Notes: generated from the letters alone by a model not told the origin. Shown: positions 1-5,925, counted from the stretch's first letter. The stretch is DNA of 6,995 nt from Deltaproteobacteria bacterium (GCA_019314105.1 JAFCZY010000094.1:1-6995), one strand, 5' to 3'. A program made the numbers and translations.

Positions 1-1850
1 TTGCCAAAAGTATTTCAGACGGATTTGCCAGAAACTGTGTGGCAATGAAAATTGATGATCGGCTTTTGGATTTAAGCGGGCTCATCGAAAAAGATACTGC
101 CATCAGTTTTATAACTGCCAAAGATGAAGAAGGGCTTGATATCTTAAGACATTCTTCTGCCCATGTCATGGCGGAAGCCGTGTTAAATATTTATAAGGAT
201 GCAAAGCTGACCATCGGCCCTGTAGTGGAAGACGGATTTTATTATGACATTGATATGAACCCCATCTCAAAAGATGATTTTGGTGCCATTGAAGCGGAAA
301 TGAAAAAAATCATCAAGGCCAAAAATACGTTTGAACGAAAAGTGGTTTCAAAAAAGGAAGCCCTTGAAGTATTCAAGGACAACCCGTTTAAATGTGAACT
401 CATCAATGAACTTGACGGAGCCGAAGACATATCCCTTTATCAGAACGGTAAATTTATTGATCTTTGCCGAGGGCCCCACATTCCCCATACCGGCATGATT
501 AAAGGGTTCAAGCTGTTAAAAATATCCGGTGCCTATTGGAGAGCGGACCAGACAAGGGAACAACTCCAGCGACTTTACGGCATCTCGTTTTTTGATAAAA
601 AAAAGCTTAACAAATATATCCACCTGATTGAGGAAGCCAAAAAACGAGATCACCGAAAACTCGGCACCAAACTGGATCTTTACTCCTTTCATGACGAAGC
701 CCCTGGCATGCCTTTTTTCCATGCAAAAGGCGTTGAAGTATGGAATGCCCTCCTCGAATACTGGCGTGACGAACACAGAGCTGCCGGTTACGTGGAAACC
801 AAAACCCCTGTCATGCTCAATAAAAAACTCTGGGAACAAAGCGGTCACTGGGAAAATTACCGTGAAAATATGTATACGTCCGTGATTGATGATGAAGAGT
901 ATGCCATAAAACCCATGAACTGCCCCGGCGGCATGCTGATTTACAAAACAAAGGCTTACTCCTACAGGGACCTTCCCATAAGAGCCGGTGAAGTCGGCCT
1001 GGTTCACAGACACGAATTTTCCGGAGCACTTTCAGGTCTTTTCAGGGTTCGCGCCTTTCATCAGGATGATGCCCATATTTTCATGACACCGGATCAAATC
1101 GAAAATGAAGTCCTTGGCGTACTGAAATTATCCCAGAGAATCTATAGCAAATTTGGCCTGAATTTTAATCTGGAACTCTCCACCCGACCCCAAAAATCAA
1201 TCGGATCAGACGAACAATGGGAAGAAGCGACAAACGGTCTTAAAACTGCCTTGGAACTCTATGGTCAAGGATATGTTATTAATGAAGGGGATGGTGCATT
1301 TTACGGGCCTAAGATCGATCTCCACATCAAAGATGCATTAGGCAGAACCTGGCAATGCGGAACAATCCAACTGGATATGGCTTTGCCGGAAAGATTTGAC
1401 CTGACTTATAAAGGCCGTGACAATGAAAAGCACCGCCCCATCATGGTCCACCGCACTATTTATGGGTCTCTGGAAAGATTTTTCGGCATCCTTGTGGAAC
1501 ATTTTGCCGGCAAATTCCCGTTGTGGCTGGCGCCGGTTCAGGCCATCCTGCTTCCCATCAACCAGGATCTGGCCGCTTATGCCGAACAGATCAAATCAGA
1601 GCTTGAAACCTGTAAAATCAGATGCGAGGTGGACAAAAGAAATGAAACCCTGAAAAAGAAAATCAGGGATGCTCAGTTAAACTATATCCCTATGATCATC
1701 ACCATTGGAGATAAAGAAAAAGGGAGTGAAACTCTTTCTGTCAGAACCCTTGACGGAAAGGTCAGGATGGGACTTTCCATGGATGAGTTTATCTCGTCGG
1801 TATCCCATCATGTTAAAGAAAGAACATTAAATAATGAGGCCATCTTCTAA
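1..1850 (+). CDS. thrS: Threonyl-tRNA synthetase, 5'-truncated by the window edge
   Basis: Cytoplasmic class II aminoacyl-tRNA synthetase that charges tRNA-Thr with threonine and hydrolyses mischarged Ser-tRNA-Thr. The first complete codon is at 3 and 615 residues are visible. By alignment from memory with the E. coli enzyme (about 642 aa), roughly 23 N-terminal residues are missing. The frame is open to the left edge and the residues before the GTG at 39 (AKSISDGFARNC) continue the TGS domain, so that GTG is an internal Val. In visible numbering: end of TGS domain about 1-40; editing domain with HSSAH (His50, His54) and CRGPH (Cys155, His159), all expected editing-site residues; catalytic core with zinc ligands Cys307 (MNCPGG), His358 (DDAHIF) and His483 (VHRTIYGSLERF); motif 2 around RHEFSGALSGLFRVRAF; anticodon-binding domain about 510-610. 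The gene looks intact and functional. The next gene is convergent, so the common thrS-infC-rpmI-rplT order is absent here. No clear terminator is seen in the 34-bp gap. Confidence 0.97.
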   Translation, partial: AKSISDGFARNCVAMKIDDRLLDLSGLIEKDTAISFITAKDEEGLDILRHSSAHVMAEAVLNIYKDAKLTIGPVVEDGFYYDIDMNPISKDDFGAIEAEMKKIIKAKNTFERKVVSKKEALEVFKDNPFKCELINELDGAEDISLYQNGKFIDLCRGPHIPHTGMIKGFKLLKISGAYWRADQTREQLQRLYGISFFDKKKLNKYIHLIEEAKKRDHRKLGTKLDLYSFHDEAPGMPFFHAKGVEVWNALLEYWRDEHRAAGYVETKTPVMLNKKLWEQSGHWENYRENMYTSVIDDEEYAIKPMNCPGGMLIYKTKAYSYRDLPIRAGEVGLVHRHEFSGALSGLFRVRAFHQDDAHIFMTPDQIENEVLGVLKLSQRIYSKFGLNFNLELSTRPQKSIGSDEQWEEATNGLKTALELYGQGYVINEGDGAFYGPKIDLHIKDALGRTWQCGTIQLDMALPERFDLTYKGRDNEKHRPIMVHRTIYGSLERFFGILVEHFAGKFPLWLAPVQAILLPINQDLAAYAEQIKSELETCKIRCEVDKRNETLKKKIRDAQLNYIPMIITIGDKEKGSETLSVRTLDGKVRMGLSMDEFISSVSHHVKERTLNNEAIF

Positions 1851-1884
1851 CACCCGAACCTGATTATTTTCTACAGACTGCCGG

Positions 1885-2814
1885 TCATTGCCTTGTATAT
1901 TCAGCATCCAGGTCTGCAACCAGTTCCCGGGCTGTTCTGGCAAATTCGTTTTTAAACCCCTCGTTTTCCGTATTGGTAAAACTTGTAAAATCGATAAGTT
2001 CCAGTTCTTTCACAACATTCAGTAAATCAAGTATATGATTTTGTGCGAGGGTATTATAGGCTGACAGCCGCATTTCTTTACTTTCAGCTTTTACCCCTAT
2101 TGCTTTCAACTCTTTATACAAATCTTCAGAATCTTGAAACCGTTTGTGCAATCCCTCATATATCAGCAGAAATAACGCATCAATCCTATTGCTTTTGATC
2201 ACTGTGGGGCTATGTAAAAAAGAATAATTTTCATTGACCGGCACACCTGCCTTGCCAAGGTATTCCGTCTTTTCAAACCAATTCATAGTATAGGAAATAT
2301 AATCTTTGCGCTCCCACTTGTTTTTCTCCCAGATATGGGCCCGGGTAATTTTGGGCAATTCAGAAATACAGGCATCATGAGTGTCATAATCAAAACTTCC
2401 CAACAGGGCACCGGACTGAAAAATATCTGCGCCGGGTCTGCTGGCATATTCAGAACACTCTATACAGATCATTCGATCTTCTTTACCCGGCCTCAGGATT
2501 ATAATTTTATAGGACGGCTTTCCCTTTTCAATCCGCACCAGTTCTCCAGCCGAATCCGGCGGGACAATGGCATCAGCAACAAAGGGGGGTAAAAAGGCGG
2601 CTAAAAGACCGGGACTCAGATCAAGCTGTTCCAGAACCTTTTTAAATACCGACAGGTCTTTTTCTTCCAGAGGATAGACCGGGATAAGTCTTCCCGGCTC
2701 TATATCAGCAAAAAATCTCTCCATAATAGCCTCAAGGCCTGCCTGCCAATGGGCACTTCTGGGGTCTTTTTTTTCATCAATCCATTGTTTTACTTTTCGG
2801 GCTATTTGATCCAT
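1885..2814 (-). CDS. Uncharacterised cytoplasmic protein, 309 aa
   Basis: I do not recognise the family. The protein is soluble-looking, with no signal peptide or membrane segment, and is rich in charged residues. It starts with an amphipathic helical stretch (MDQIARKVKQWIDEKKD), has a hydrophobic/proline segment near residues 70-86, a CIEC pair at 117-120 and another Cys at 149, and a helical C-terminal half (about 205-275) rich in Leu, Glu and Lys. The frame is open for the full 930 bp and the minus strand carries AGAGGA (2827-2822) seven bases before the ATG, so the start is well supported. A promoter-like TTGACA lies further upstream. It is convergent with thrS and divergent from the mscS-like gene, so it is probably monocistronic. 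The CIEC pair could bind a metal or form a disulfide, but one CxxC alone is weak evidence. Gene reality is fairly certain; function is unknown. Confidence 0.85.
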   Translation of the reverse strand: MDQIARKVKQWIDEKKDPRSAHWQAGLEAIMERFFADIEPGRLIPVYPLEEKDLSVFKKVLEQLDLSPGLLAAFLPPFVADAIVPPDSAGELVRIEKGKPSYKIIILRPGKEDRMICIECSEYASRPGADIFQSGALLGSFDYDTHDACISELPKITRAHIWEKNKWERKDYISYTMNWFEKTEYLGKAGVPVNENYSFLHSPTVIKSNRIDALFLLIYEGLHKRFQDSEDLYKELKAIGVKAESKEMRLSAYNTLAQNHILDLLNVVKELELIDFTSFTNTENEGFKNEFARTARELVADLDAEYTRQ

Positions 2815-2841
2815 TAAACCGTCCTCTTTTTAAATTTTGCC

Positions 2842-2872
2842 TATCAAACCAAATTTTTCCTTTTGTTGTCAA
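2842..2872 (-). promoter_or_regulatory. Sigma70-like promoter for the 309-aa gene
   Basis: On the minus strand a perfect -35 hexamer TTGACA (2872-2867) is followed after 18 bases by TTTGAT (2848-2843), a four-of-six match to TATAAT. A shift of one base gives TTGATA with a spacer of 19. The element ends about 28 bases before the start codon, leaving a short leader that contains the AGAGGA ribosome site. It was found by eye only, and the spacing is slightly long. Confidence 0.45.
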
Positions 2873-2905
2873 TCTATTTTCTGTAGAGGACTAAATAAAT
2901 TAATC

Positions 2906-2937
2906 AGAGACAGCGCCTTGCGGTCATCTCTTTTTTT
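2906..2937 (+). terminator. Terminator-like hairpin with T7 tract, no clear upstream gene
   Basis: The left arm AGA-GAC-(AG bulge)-CGC (2906-2916) pairs with GCG-GTC-(A bulge)-TCT (2920-2929) across a CTT loop, giving nine pairs with two bulges. It is followed by C and then seven T (2931-2937). This is the layout of an intrinsic terminator on the plus strand. No plus-strand gene precedes it after thrS, more than 1 kb away. It may end a short untranslated transcript, block read-through into the mscS promoter just downstream, or be fortuitous. The bulges make it weaker than a textbook terminator. Confidence 0.35.
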
Positions 2938-2939
2938 GC

Positions 2940-2967
2940 TTGACTTGCAGGGTGAATCATCTATGTT
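2940..2967 (+). promoter_or_regulatory. Sigma70-like promoter for the mscS cluster
   Basis: TTGACT (2940-2945, five of six to TTGACA) is followed after 16 bases by TATGTT (2962-2967, four of six to TATAAT). It lies directly after the T-tract of the hairpin at 2906-2937 and would place a transcript start near 2974, giving a leader of about 50 bases before the mscS start. It is the best plus-strand promoter match in this intergenic region. Identified by eye. Confidence 0.45.
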
Positions 2968-3016
2968 TGAGTAAAAACCCTCAGACGGTCAAAGACTTTT
3001 CCACTTTATATGAATG

Positions 3017-3022
3017 AAAGGA
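3017..3022 (+). promoter_or_regulatory. Ribosome binding site that favours the GTG start at 3029
   Basis: AAAGGA sits six bases before GTG at 3029, ideal spacing. The in-frame ATG at 3014 has no purine-rich site before it (upstream bases read ACTTTATATGA) and AAAGGA would fall inside its coding sequence. The GTG is therefore the likelier start, shortening the protein by five residues. Confidence 0.6.
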
Positions 3023-3028
3023 ATAAAC

Positions 3029-3856
3029 GTGGGTATTGAAAAAATTACTGAAACGCTAATCTATTGGGCAACCACATACTCAATAAAATTGATTGCCGCC
3101 ATTCTTATTTTTATAATCGGGAAATGGATAACCGGAAAACTTACGAATCTGATTACCCGGGTTCTTGAAAAAAACAAAGTAGATATTACCCTGACTAAAT
3201 TCCTTGAAAGTATTACTTATTATACCCTGATGATCGTTGTCATTATTGCAGCTGCAGGGCAACTGGGAATAAATACCACATCTTTTCTTACGATTGTCGG
3301 GGCAGCGGGTCTTGCCATCGGCCTTGCTCTGAAAGATTCCCTGTCCAACTTTGCTTCAGGTGTCATGTTGGTCCTTTTCCATCCCTACAGAGTGGGAGAC
3401 TTTATCAGTACAGCCGGTGTATCCGGAAATGTCATCAGTATCACCCTGTTTAATACCATACTAAACACACCGGATAACCAGAGAGTCATTGTCCCCAACT
3501 CAAATATTACAAGCACTGTCATCACTAATGTAACCGCCAATGATACCCGAAGAGTGGATCTTGTAATCGGTATCGGCTATGACGATGATATTAAAAAAGC
3601 AAAGGCGATTTTAGATAAAATTATTAAAGAAGAAAGCAGGGTTCTGGATACACCGAAAACGAAAATTGCTGTTTCCGAGCTTGCTGACAGCAGTGTGAAC
3701 TTTGTTGTCAGGCCCTGGGTGAAAACATCTGAGTACTGGGATGTTTATTTTGATTTAACTGAAAAAATCAAAATTACATTTGATGACGAAGGCATCAGTA
3801 TTCCCTATCCGCAACAGGATATTCATGTTTACAACCAACTGGCAGATAAAAAATAA
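3029..3856 (+). CDS. mscS: Small-conductance mechanosensitive channel, MscS family
   Basis: Inner-membrane homo-heptameric channel that opens under membrane tension and releases solutes during hypo-osmotic shock. The length (275 aa from GTG 3029, or 280 aa from ATG 3014) matches minimal MscS of E. coli (286 aa). Numbering from ATG 3014: TM1 about 24-44, TM2 about 66-86, and the pore-lining TM3 about 92-122 with the glycine/alanine pattern VGAAGLAIGLALKDSLSNF. The conserved beta domain follows (HPYRVGDFI, then VIVPNSNI at 158-165), then the alpha/beta cytoplasmic vestibule (VRRxx-like NDTRRVDLVIGIGYDDDI; SVNFVVRPWV) ending with SIPYPQQDIHV, the usual MscS C-terminal signature. No extra domains are present, so it is not an MscK- or YbdG-type large member. 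It is first in a likely three-gene cluster, with 51 bp to the next gene. Family assignment is secure; the exact start is less so. Confidence 0.93.
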   Translation: MGIEKITETLIYWATTYSIKLIAAILIFIIGKWITGKLTNLITRVLEKNKVDITLTKFLESITYYTLMIVVIIAAAGQLGINTTSFLTIVGAAGLAIGLALKDSLSNFASGVMLVLFHPYRVGDFISTAGVSGNVISITLFNTILNTPDNQRVIVPNSNITSTVITNVTANDTRRVDLVIGIGYDDDIKKAKAILDKIIKEESRVLDTPKTKIAVSELADSSVNFVVRPWVKTSEYWDVYFDLTEKIKITFDDEGISIPYPQQDIHVYNQLADKK

Positions 3857-3907
3857 AACTTTGCACTATTAAATGAAAACCGATTACAACGTTGGGAGAA
3901 ATATAAG

Positions 3908-4378
3908 ATGACTCAAAAAGCATTTCAAGATTATTATTCAGATGATTTCAGTCATTGCTACGGATGTGGCAGATTGAATGAGCACGGGCTACAGATAAAA
4001 AGCTATTGGGATGGAGAGGAAAGTGTGGTTAAATTCCTTCCCAATGAACACCATATTGCCATTCCGGGATTTGTTTATGGCGGCCTGATTGCATCTCTTA
4101 TTGACTGCCATTGTGTGGGCACTGCTGCTGCTGCAACCTACCGGGCACAGGGCAGGGAGATGGACACAGAACCGTCCCTCCGGTTTGTCACTGCATCTTT
4201 AAAAGTGAATTATCTTGCTCCGACCCCTCTGGGTGTGGAACTTGAAATCCGTGGTAAAGTTATTGAGGTAAAAGAAAAAAAAGTGGTGGTCGATGCAACA
4301 TTACTGGCAAATAATAAAGTCTGTGCTACAGGGAATGTTGTGGCTGTCCGTCTACCGGAAAATATGATAATCAAATAA
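3908..4378 (+). CDS. PaaI-like hot-dog fold thioesterase
   Basis: Predicted acyl-CoA thioesterase of the PaaI/4HBT hot-dog superfamily, 156 aa, cytoplasmic. The N-terminus has the CYGCG motif (Cys17, Cys20) followed by NEHGLQIK, common in a subgroup of PaaI-like proteins. The hot-dog central helix begins at FVYGGLIASLIDCHCVGTAAAA (about 56-77); the first residue of the usual HGG motif is Tyr here, while Asp66 is kept. The following strands are LRFVTASLKVNYLAPTPLG, LEIRGKVIEV and KVVVDATLLAN, typical of the fold. A ribosome site GGGAGA (3894-3899) lies eight bases before the ATG, supporting this start. The gene is sandwiched between the MscS-like gene and the DsrE-like gene with short gaps, so co-transcription is likely. 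Substrate cannot be told from sequence; in an acyl-CoA-degrading anaerobe, clearing stalled acyl-CoA is a reasonable inference. The fold is fairly certain and the specificity unknown. Confidence 0.87.
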   Translation: MTQKAFQDYYSDDFSHCYGCGRLNEHGLQIKSYWDGEESVVKFLPNEHHIAIPGFVYGGLIASLIDCHCVGTAAAATYRAQGREMDTEPSLRFVTASLKVNYLAPTPLGVELEIRGKVIEVKEKKVVVDATLLANNKVCATGNVVAVRLPENMIIK

Positions 4379-4414
4379 ATTTATCAAATTTTAATAAATT
4401 AAGGCGTATAAAAA

Positions 4415-4768
4415 ATGGAAAATCAAAAAAAAGTGCTCTTTGCATTTCGGGGTGATCCCCTGTGCTTTGTCCATGTCCTTCTCAATGGTATTGATCTGCA
4501 TGAACGCGGCCAGGAAGGATTAATTATCATAGAAGGCGAAGCCGTTACACTCGTTCCTGAGATGAGCAAACCAGGGCATTTTCTTTCAAGCCTTTACCGG
4601 AAAGCAAAAAGCCTTGGCATATTACATGCCGCCTGCAAAGCATGCTCCATTAAGCTTAAAGTTGAAAAAGAGATTGAAAAACAAGGCATTCCCCTTATCG
4701 GCGACATGTCAGGCCATCCTTCCATGGGAAGCTTTATTGAAAAGGGTTACCAGATCATCACCTTTTAG
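4415..4768 (+). CDS. DsrE-like small protein with CKAC motif
   Basis: A 117-aa cytoplasmic protein. It opens with the strand KVLFAFRGDPLCFVHVLLN, continues with a helix and LIIIEGEAVTLVPEM, has CKACS at 74-78, and ends in a conserved-looking tail GIPLIGDMSGHPSMGSFIEKGYQIITF. The alternation of strand, helix and strand with a late CxxC resembles the DsrE/YchN-like fold, which covers sulfur-relay and related proteins. The assignment rests on general pattern and on my recollection of similar proteins in sulfate reducers, not on a diagnostic motif. Cys74 and Cys77 could carry persulfide or bind a metal, and Cys17 is a further candidate. A weak AAGG (4401-4404) lies ten bases before the ATG. It follows the thioesterase gene by 36 bp on the same strand, so it is probably the last gene of that cluster. 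I see no strong terminator after it. Confidence 0.8.
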   Translation: MENQKKVLFAFRGDPLCFVHVLLNGIDLHERGQEGLIIIEGEAVTLVPEMSKPGHFLSSLYRKAKSLGILHAACKACSIKLKVEKEIEKQGIPLIGDMSGHPSMGSFIEKGYQIITF

Positions 4769-4843
4769 CGGCCGGTATCCCATTTAATACAAAATTGGGC
4801 TGGATGGATATTTCAGCTCTATAAAAATTTCATCATCATTGGA

Positions 4844-5035
4844 ATGCTTCTAATGCTTGTGTCTTTCGGCAACGTAGCATTTGCTCGAGGAGGAAAAGGC
4901 GGTGGCGGGGGTATGGGGGACAACCTCGGAGCCAGCCGTAACGTACTGAAGATGAATCAAAAACAAAGCCAGAACCAGAATGAAAACCAAAATCAAATTA
5001 TAAATACTGAAAAAATTCTGAAAACTGACAATTAA
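4844..5035 (+). CDS. Small secreted Gly-rich, Gln/Asn-rich protein, doubtful start
   Basis: A 63-aa ORF whose first residues MLLMLVSFGNVAFA form the hydrophobic core and AFA cleavage site of a Sec signal peptide. The predicted mature part begins RGGKGGGGGMG and continues into a Gln/Asn-rich tail (about residues 38-52). The reading frame extends upstream without a stop to 4769, and the codons just before the ATG read YKNFIIIG, which would supply the positive n-region and the first half of a normal signal peptide. No ATG, GTG, TTG or CTG exists in that upstream stretch, and no ribosome site precedes the ATG at 4844. The gene may use a rare start (ATT or ATC codons occur at 4832-4840), or its start may have been lost by mutation, making it a pseudogene. 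Function unknown. It is 75 bp after the DsrE-like gene and in the same frame. Confidence 0.5.
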   Translation: MLLMLVSFGNVAFARGGKGGGGGMGDNLGASRNVLKMNQKQSQNQNENQNQIINTEKILKTDN

Positions 5036-5053
5036 CTGTTTCAAAAGATCTTT

Positions 5054-5182
5054 AGGAACCCAAGGAGGGCATTTCCTTTCCTGGTAAAGTTACGTCTCCG
5101 AAAAGATTTGAAAGGGCAAAAATATTTCTCGAAAGCAAAAGGGCTTGGGGTATCCCGCAAGACTCTTTCAGCCTTGCTAAAA
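5054..5182 (+). pseudogene. Probable fragment of a HigA-type antitoxin
   Basis: In the frame of codon 5054 the sequence reads RNPRR, then a Pro, then KDLKGQ at 5102-5119, and finishes with KGLGVSRKTLSALLK (5138-5182). The latter is the helix-turn-helix signature of HigA/VapI-type addiction-module antitoxins, and the spacing from the NP and P residues to the motif is close to the normal HPGE-to-HTH spacing. The fragment has no usable start codon, lacks the HPGE residues themselves, and loses all similarity right after the HTH, where NGRxxISPEMA-like sequence would follow; the frame then runs to a stop at 5225. No HigB toxin is seen. Another frame (5056-5238) is also open here, so a chance match cannot be excluded. 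HigA similarity is by recognition from memory, not by search. Confidence 0.4.
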
Positions 5183-5210
5183 ATCCGTTTTTGGACGATA
5201 GTGAGCATAC

Positions 5211-5720
5211 ATGGCGATCGTATTTAAAATTTTATTAATACTAAGTTCAATAGCTATATTTTTTAGCTGCTCACAAAAACAGCATAAATTTAAAATTATT
5301 GATGATAAAAAACAAACTATTTCAAAGCCTACAGAATCGGACAAAAATTTTATTAAGAATGTAATCCTGAAAGAATTTGAAGAATGGGAAGGAACTCCTC
5401 ATAAGATGGGAGGAAACAGTAAAAGAGGAATAGATTGTTCAGGTTTCGCGCACTACGTGTATACAAAATTATTTAACATAAATGTTCCGAGGACAACGAA
5501 ACAGTTTTTTGCTGCAGGAATAAAAATAGACAAATCACAATTAAAGCCAGGGGATTTAGTTGCTTTTATGCCTCACTCCTATCCAAGGCATGTCGGGATT
5601 TATATAGGAAACAATAAATTCATTCATGCGTCTACATCAAAAGGTGTCATGATGTCTGATCTCAGTGATCCCTACTGGGAAAAACATTATGTTATGTCTC
5701 GACGAATTATGAAAAATTAA
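5211..5720 (+). CDS. NlpC/P60 peptidoglycan endopeptidase, probable lipoprotein
   Basis: Predicted envelope enzyme that cuts peptide stems of peptidoglycan (gamma-D-glutamyl-meso-diaminopimelate or cross-link cleavage, as in MepS/Spr). At 169 aa it has the length of the minimal Spr type. Residues 1-20 form a signal peptide with a lipobox-like end FFSC, so Cys20 is the likely lipidated residue; the box is imperfect (Phe at -3 and -2). The catalytic domain spans about 50-167: Cys76 in GIDCSGFAHYVY, His127 in PRHVGIYIG and His139 in KFIHAS form the expected Cys-His-His triad, with LKPGDLVAF between. The start at 5211 is the only one possible because an in-frame TGA lies at 5202-5204, but the upstream ribosome site is weak. 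Codon use (many AAA, ATA and AGA codons) is visibly more AT-rich than in the flanking genes, consistent with acquisition. The gene stands alone, after an apparent antitoxin remnant. Confidence 0.92.
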   Translation: MAIVFKILLILSSIAIFFSCSQKQHKFKIIDDKKQTISKPTESDKNFIKNVILKEFEEWEGTPHKMGGNSKRGIDCSGFAHYVYTKLFNINVPRTTKQFFAAGIKIDKSQLKPGDLVAFMPHSYPRHVGIYIGNNKFIHASTSKGVMMSDLSDPYWEKHYVMSRRIMKN

Positions 5721-5925
5721 GATGATAAAAACATATTGAAAAAAAATTGTGAAATTGAATCAGAAATTGCGTTTAAAAACCGGACATTTCTATTTGTCAC
5801 TAACATACTTTGAAAGCGAATCAGAATAATATTCGTTAGATCTTTTCAAGCATAACGGCGGCTGTTAAGCTGCGAGCATCGCAGGTCTTTGAAAGATGCA
5901 TAGTCCGTCCGTCACAGTTTATCCC
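5721..5925. other. Non-coding gap between convergent genes with hairpins and repeats
   Basis: This 205-bp stretch holds no credible gene. CTTTGAAAG occurs at 5808-5816 and again at 5887-5895. Between them lie three potential hairpins: a 7-pair stem with one G-T pair (5815-5821 with 5831-5837), a stem with an A-A mismatch (5849-5871) and a perfect 6-pair stem (5870-5884). The hairpins could help end transcription from the NlpC/P60 gene (plus) and the SDR gene (minus), but none is followed by a proper T-run on either strand. A repeat element remnant is an alternative. Confidence 0.45.
5849..5884. repeat. Two overlapping inverted repeats
   Basis: First dyad: AGC (5849-5851) and TAACGG (5853-5858) pair with CTGTTA (5862-5867) and GCT (5869-5871), with loop CGG, one A-A mismatch and one G-T pair. 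Second dyad: CTGCGA (5870-5875) pairs perfectly with TCGCAG (5879-5884) around GCA. The two share bases 5870-5871, so the stems would compete or form an extended cruciform. Neither has a T-run, so an intrinsic terminator is not well supported. Confidence 0.4.

Noticed and set aside
39..41. GTG at 39 as the start of thrS
   Set aside because: The frame is open to the left edge and the upstream residues continue the TGS domain, so it is an internal Val codon of a gene cut by the window.
516..1013. 165-codon open frame on the minus strand inside thrS
   Set aside because: It lies antisense to highly conserved thrS core sequence and shows no domain or ribosome site.
1851..1884. Bidirectional terminator between thrS and the convergent gene
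   Set aside because: No stem of useful length could be drawn in the 34-bp gap.
4779..4799. CCCA/TGGG dyad after the DsrE-like gene as a terminator
   Set aside because: The outer stem is only four pairs, followed by a mismatch, and there is no T-run.
4850..5044. 64-codon minus-strand frame opposite the small secreted ORF
   Set aside because: It mirrors the signal-peptide/Gly-rich gene, has hydrophobic content explained by the opposite strand and no supporting site.
5779..5802. CCGGACATTTCTATTTGTCAC as an insertion-sequence end
   Set aside because: It recalls sequence seen near some transposases, but there is no partner inverted repeat and no transposase in the window.
5850..5871. Integron attC site, because GTTAAGC matches GTTRRRY and TAAC lies opposite
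   Set aside because: The partner core GCATAAC does not fit RYYYAAC and the sites are only about 9 bases apart, far shorter than an attC.
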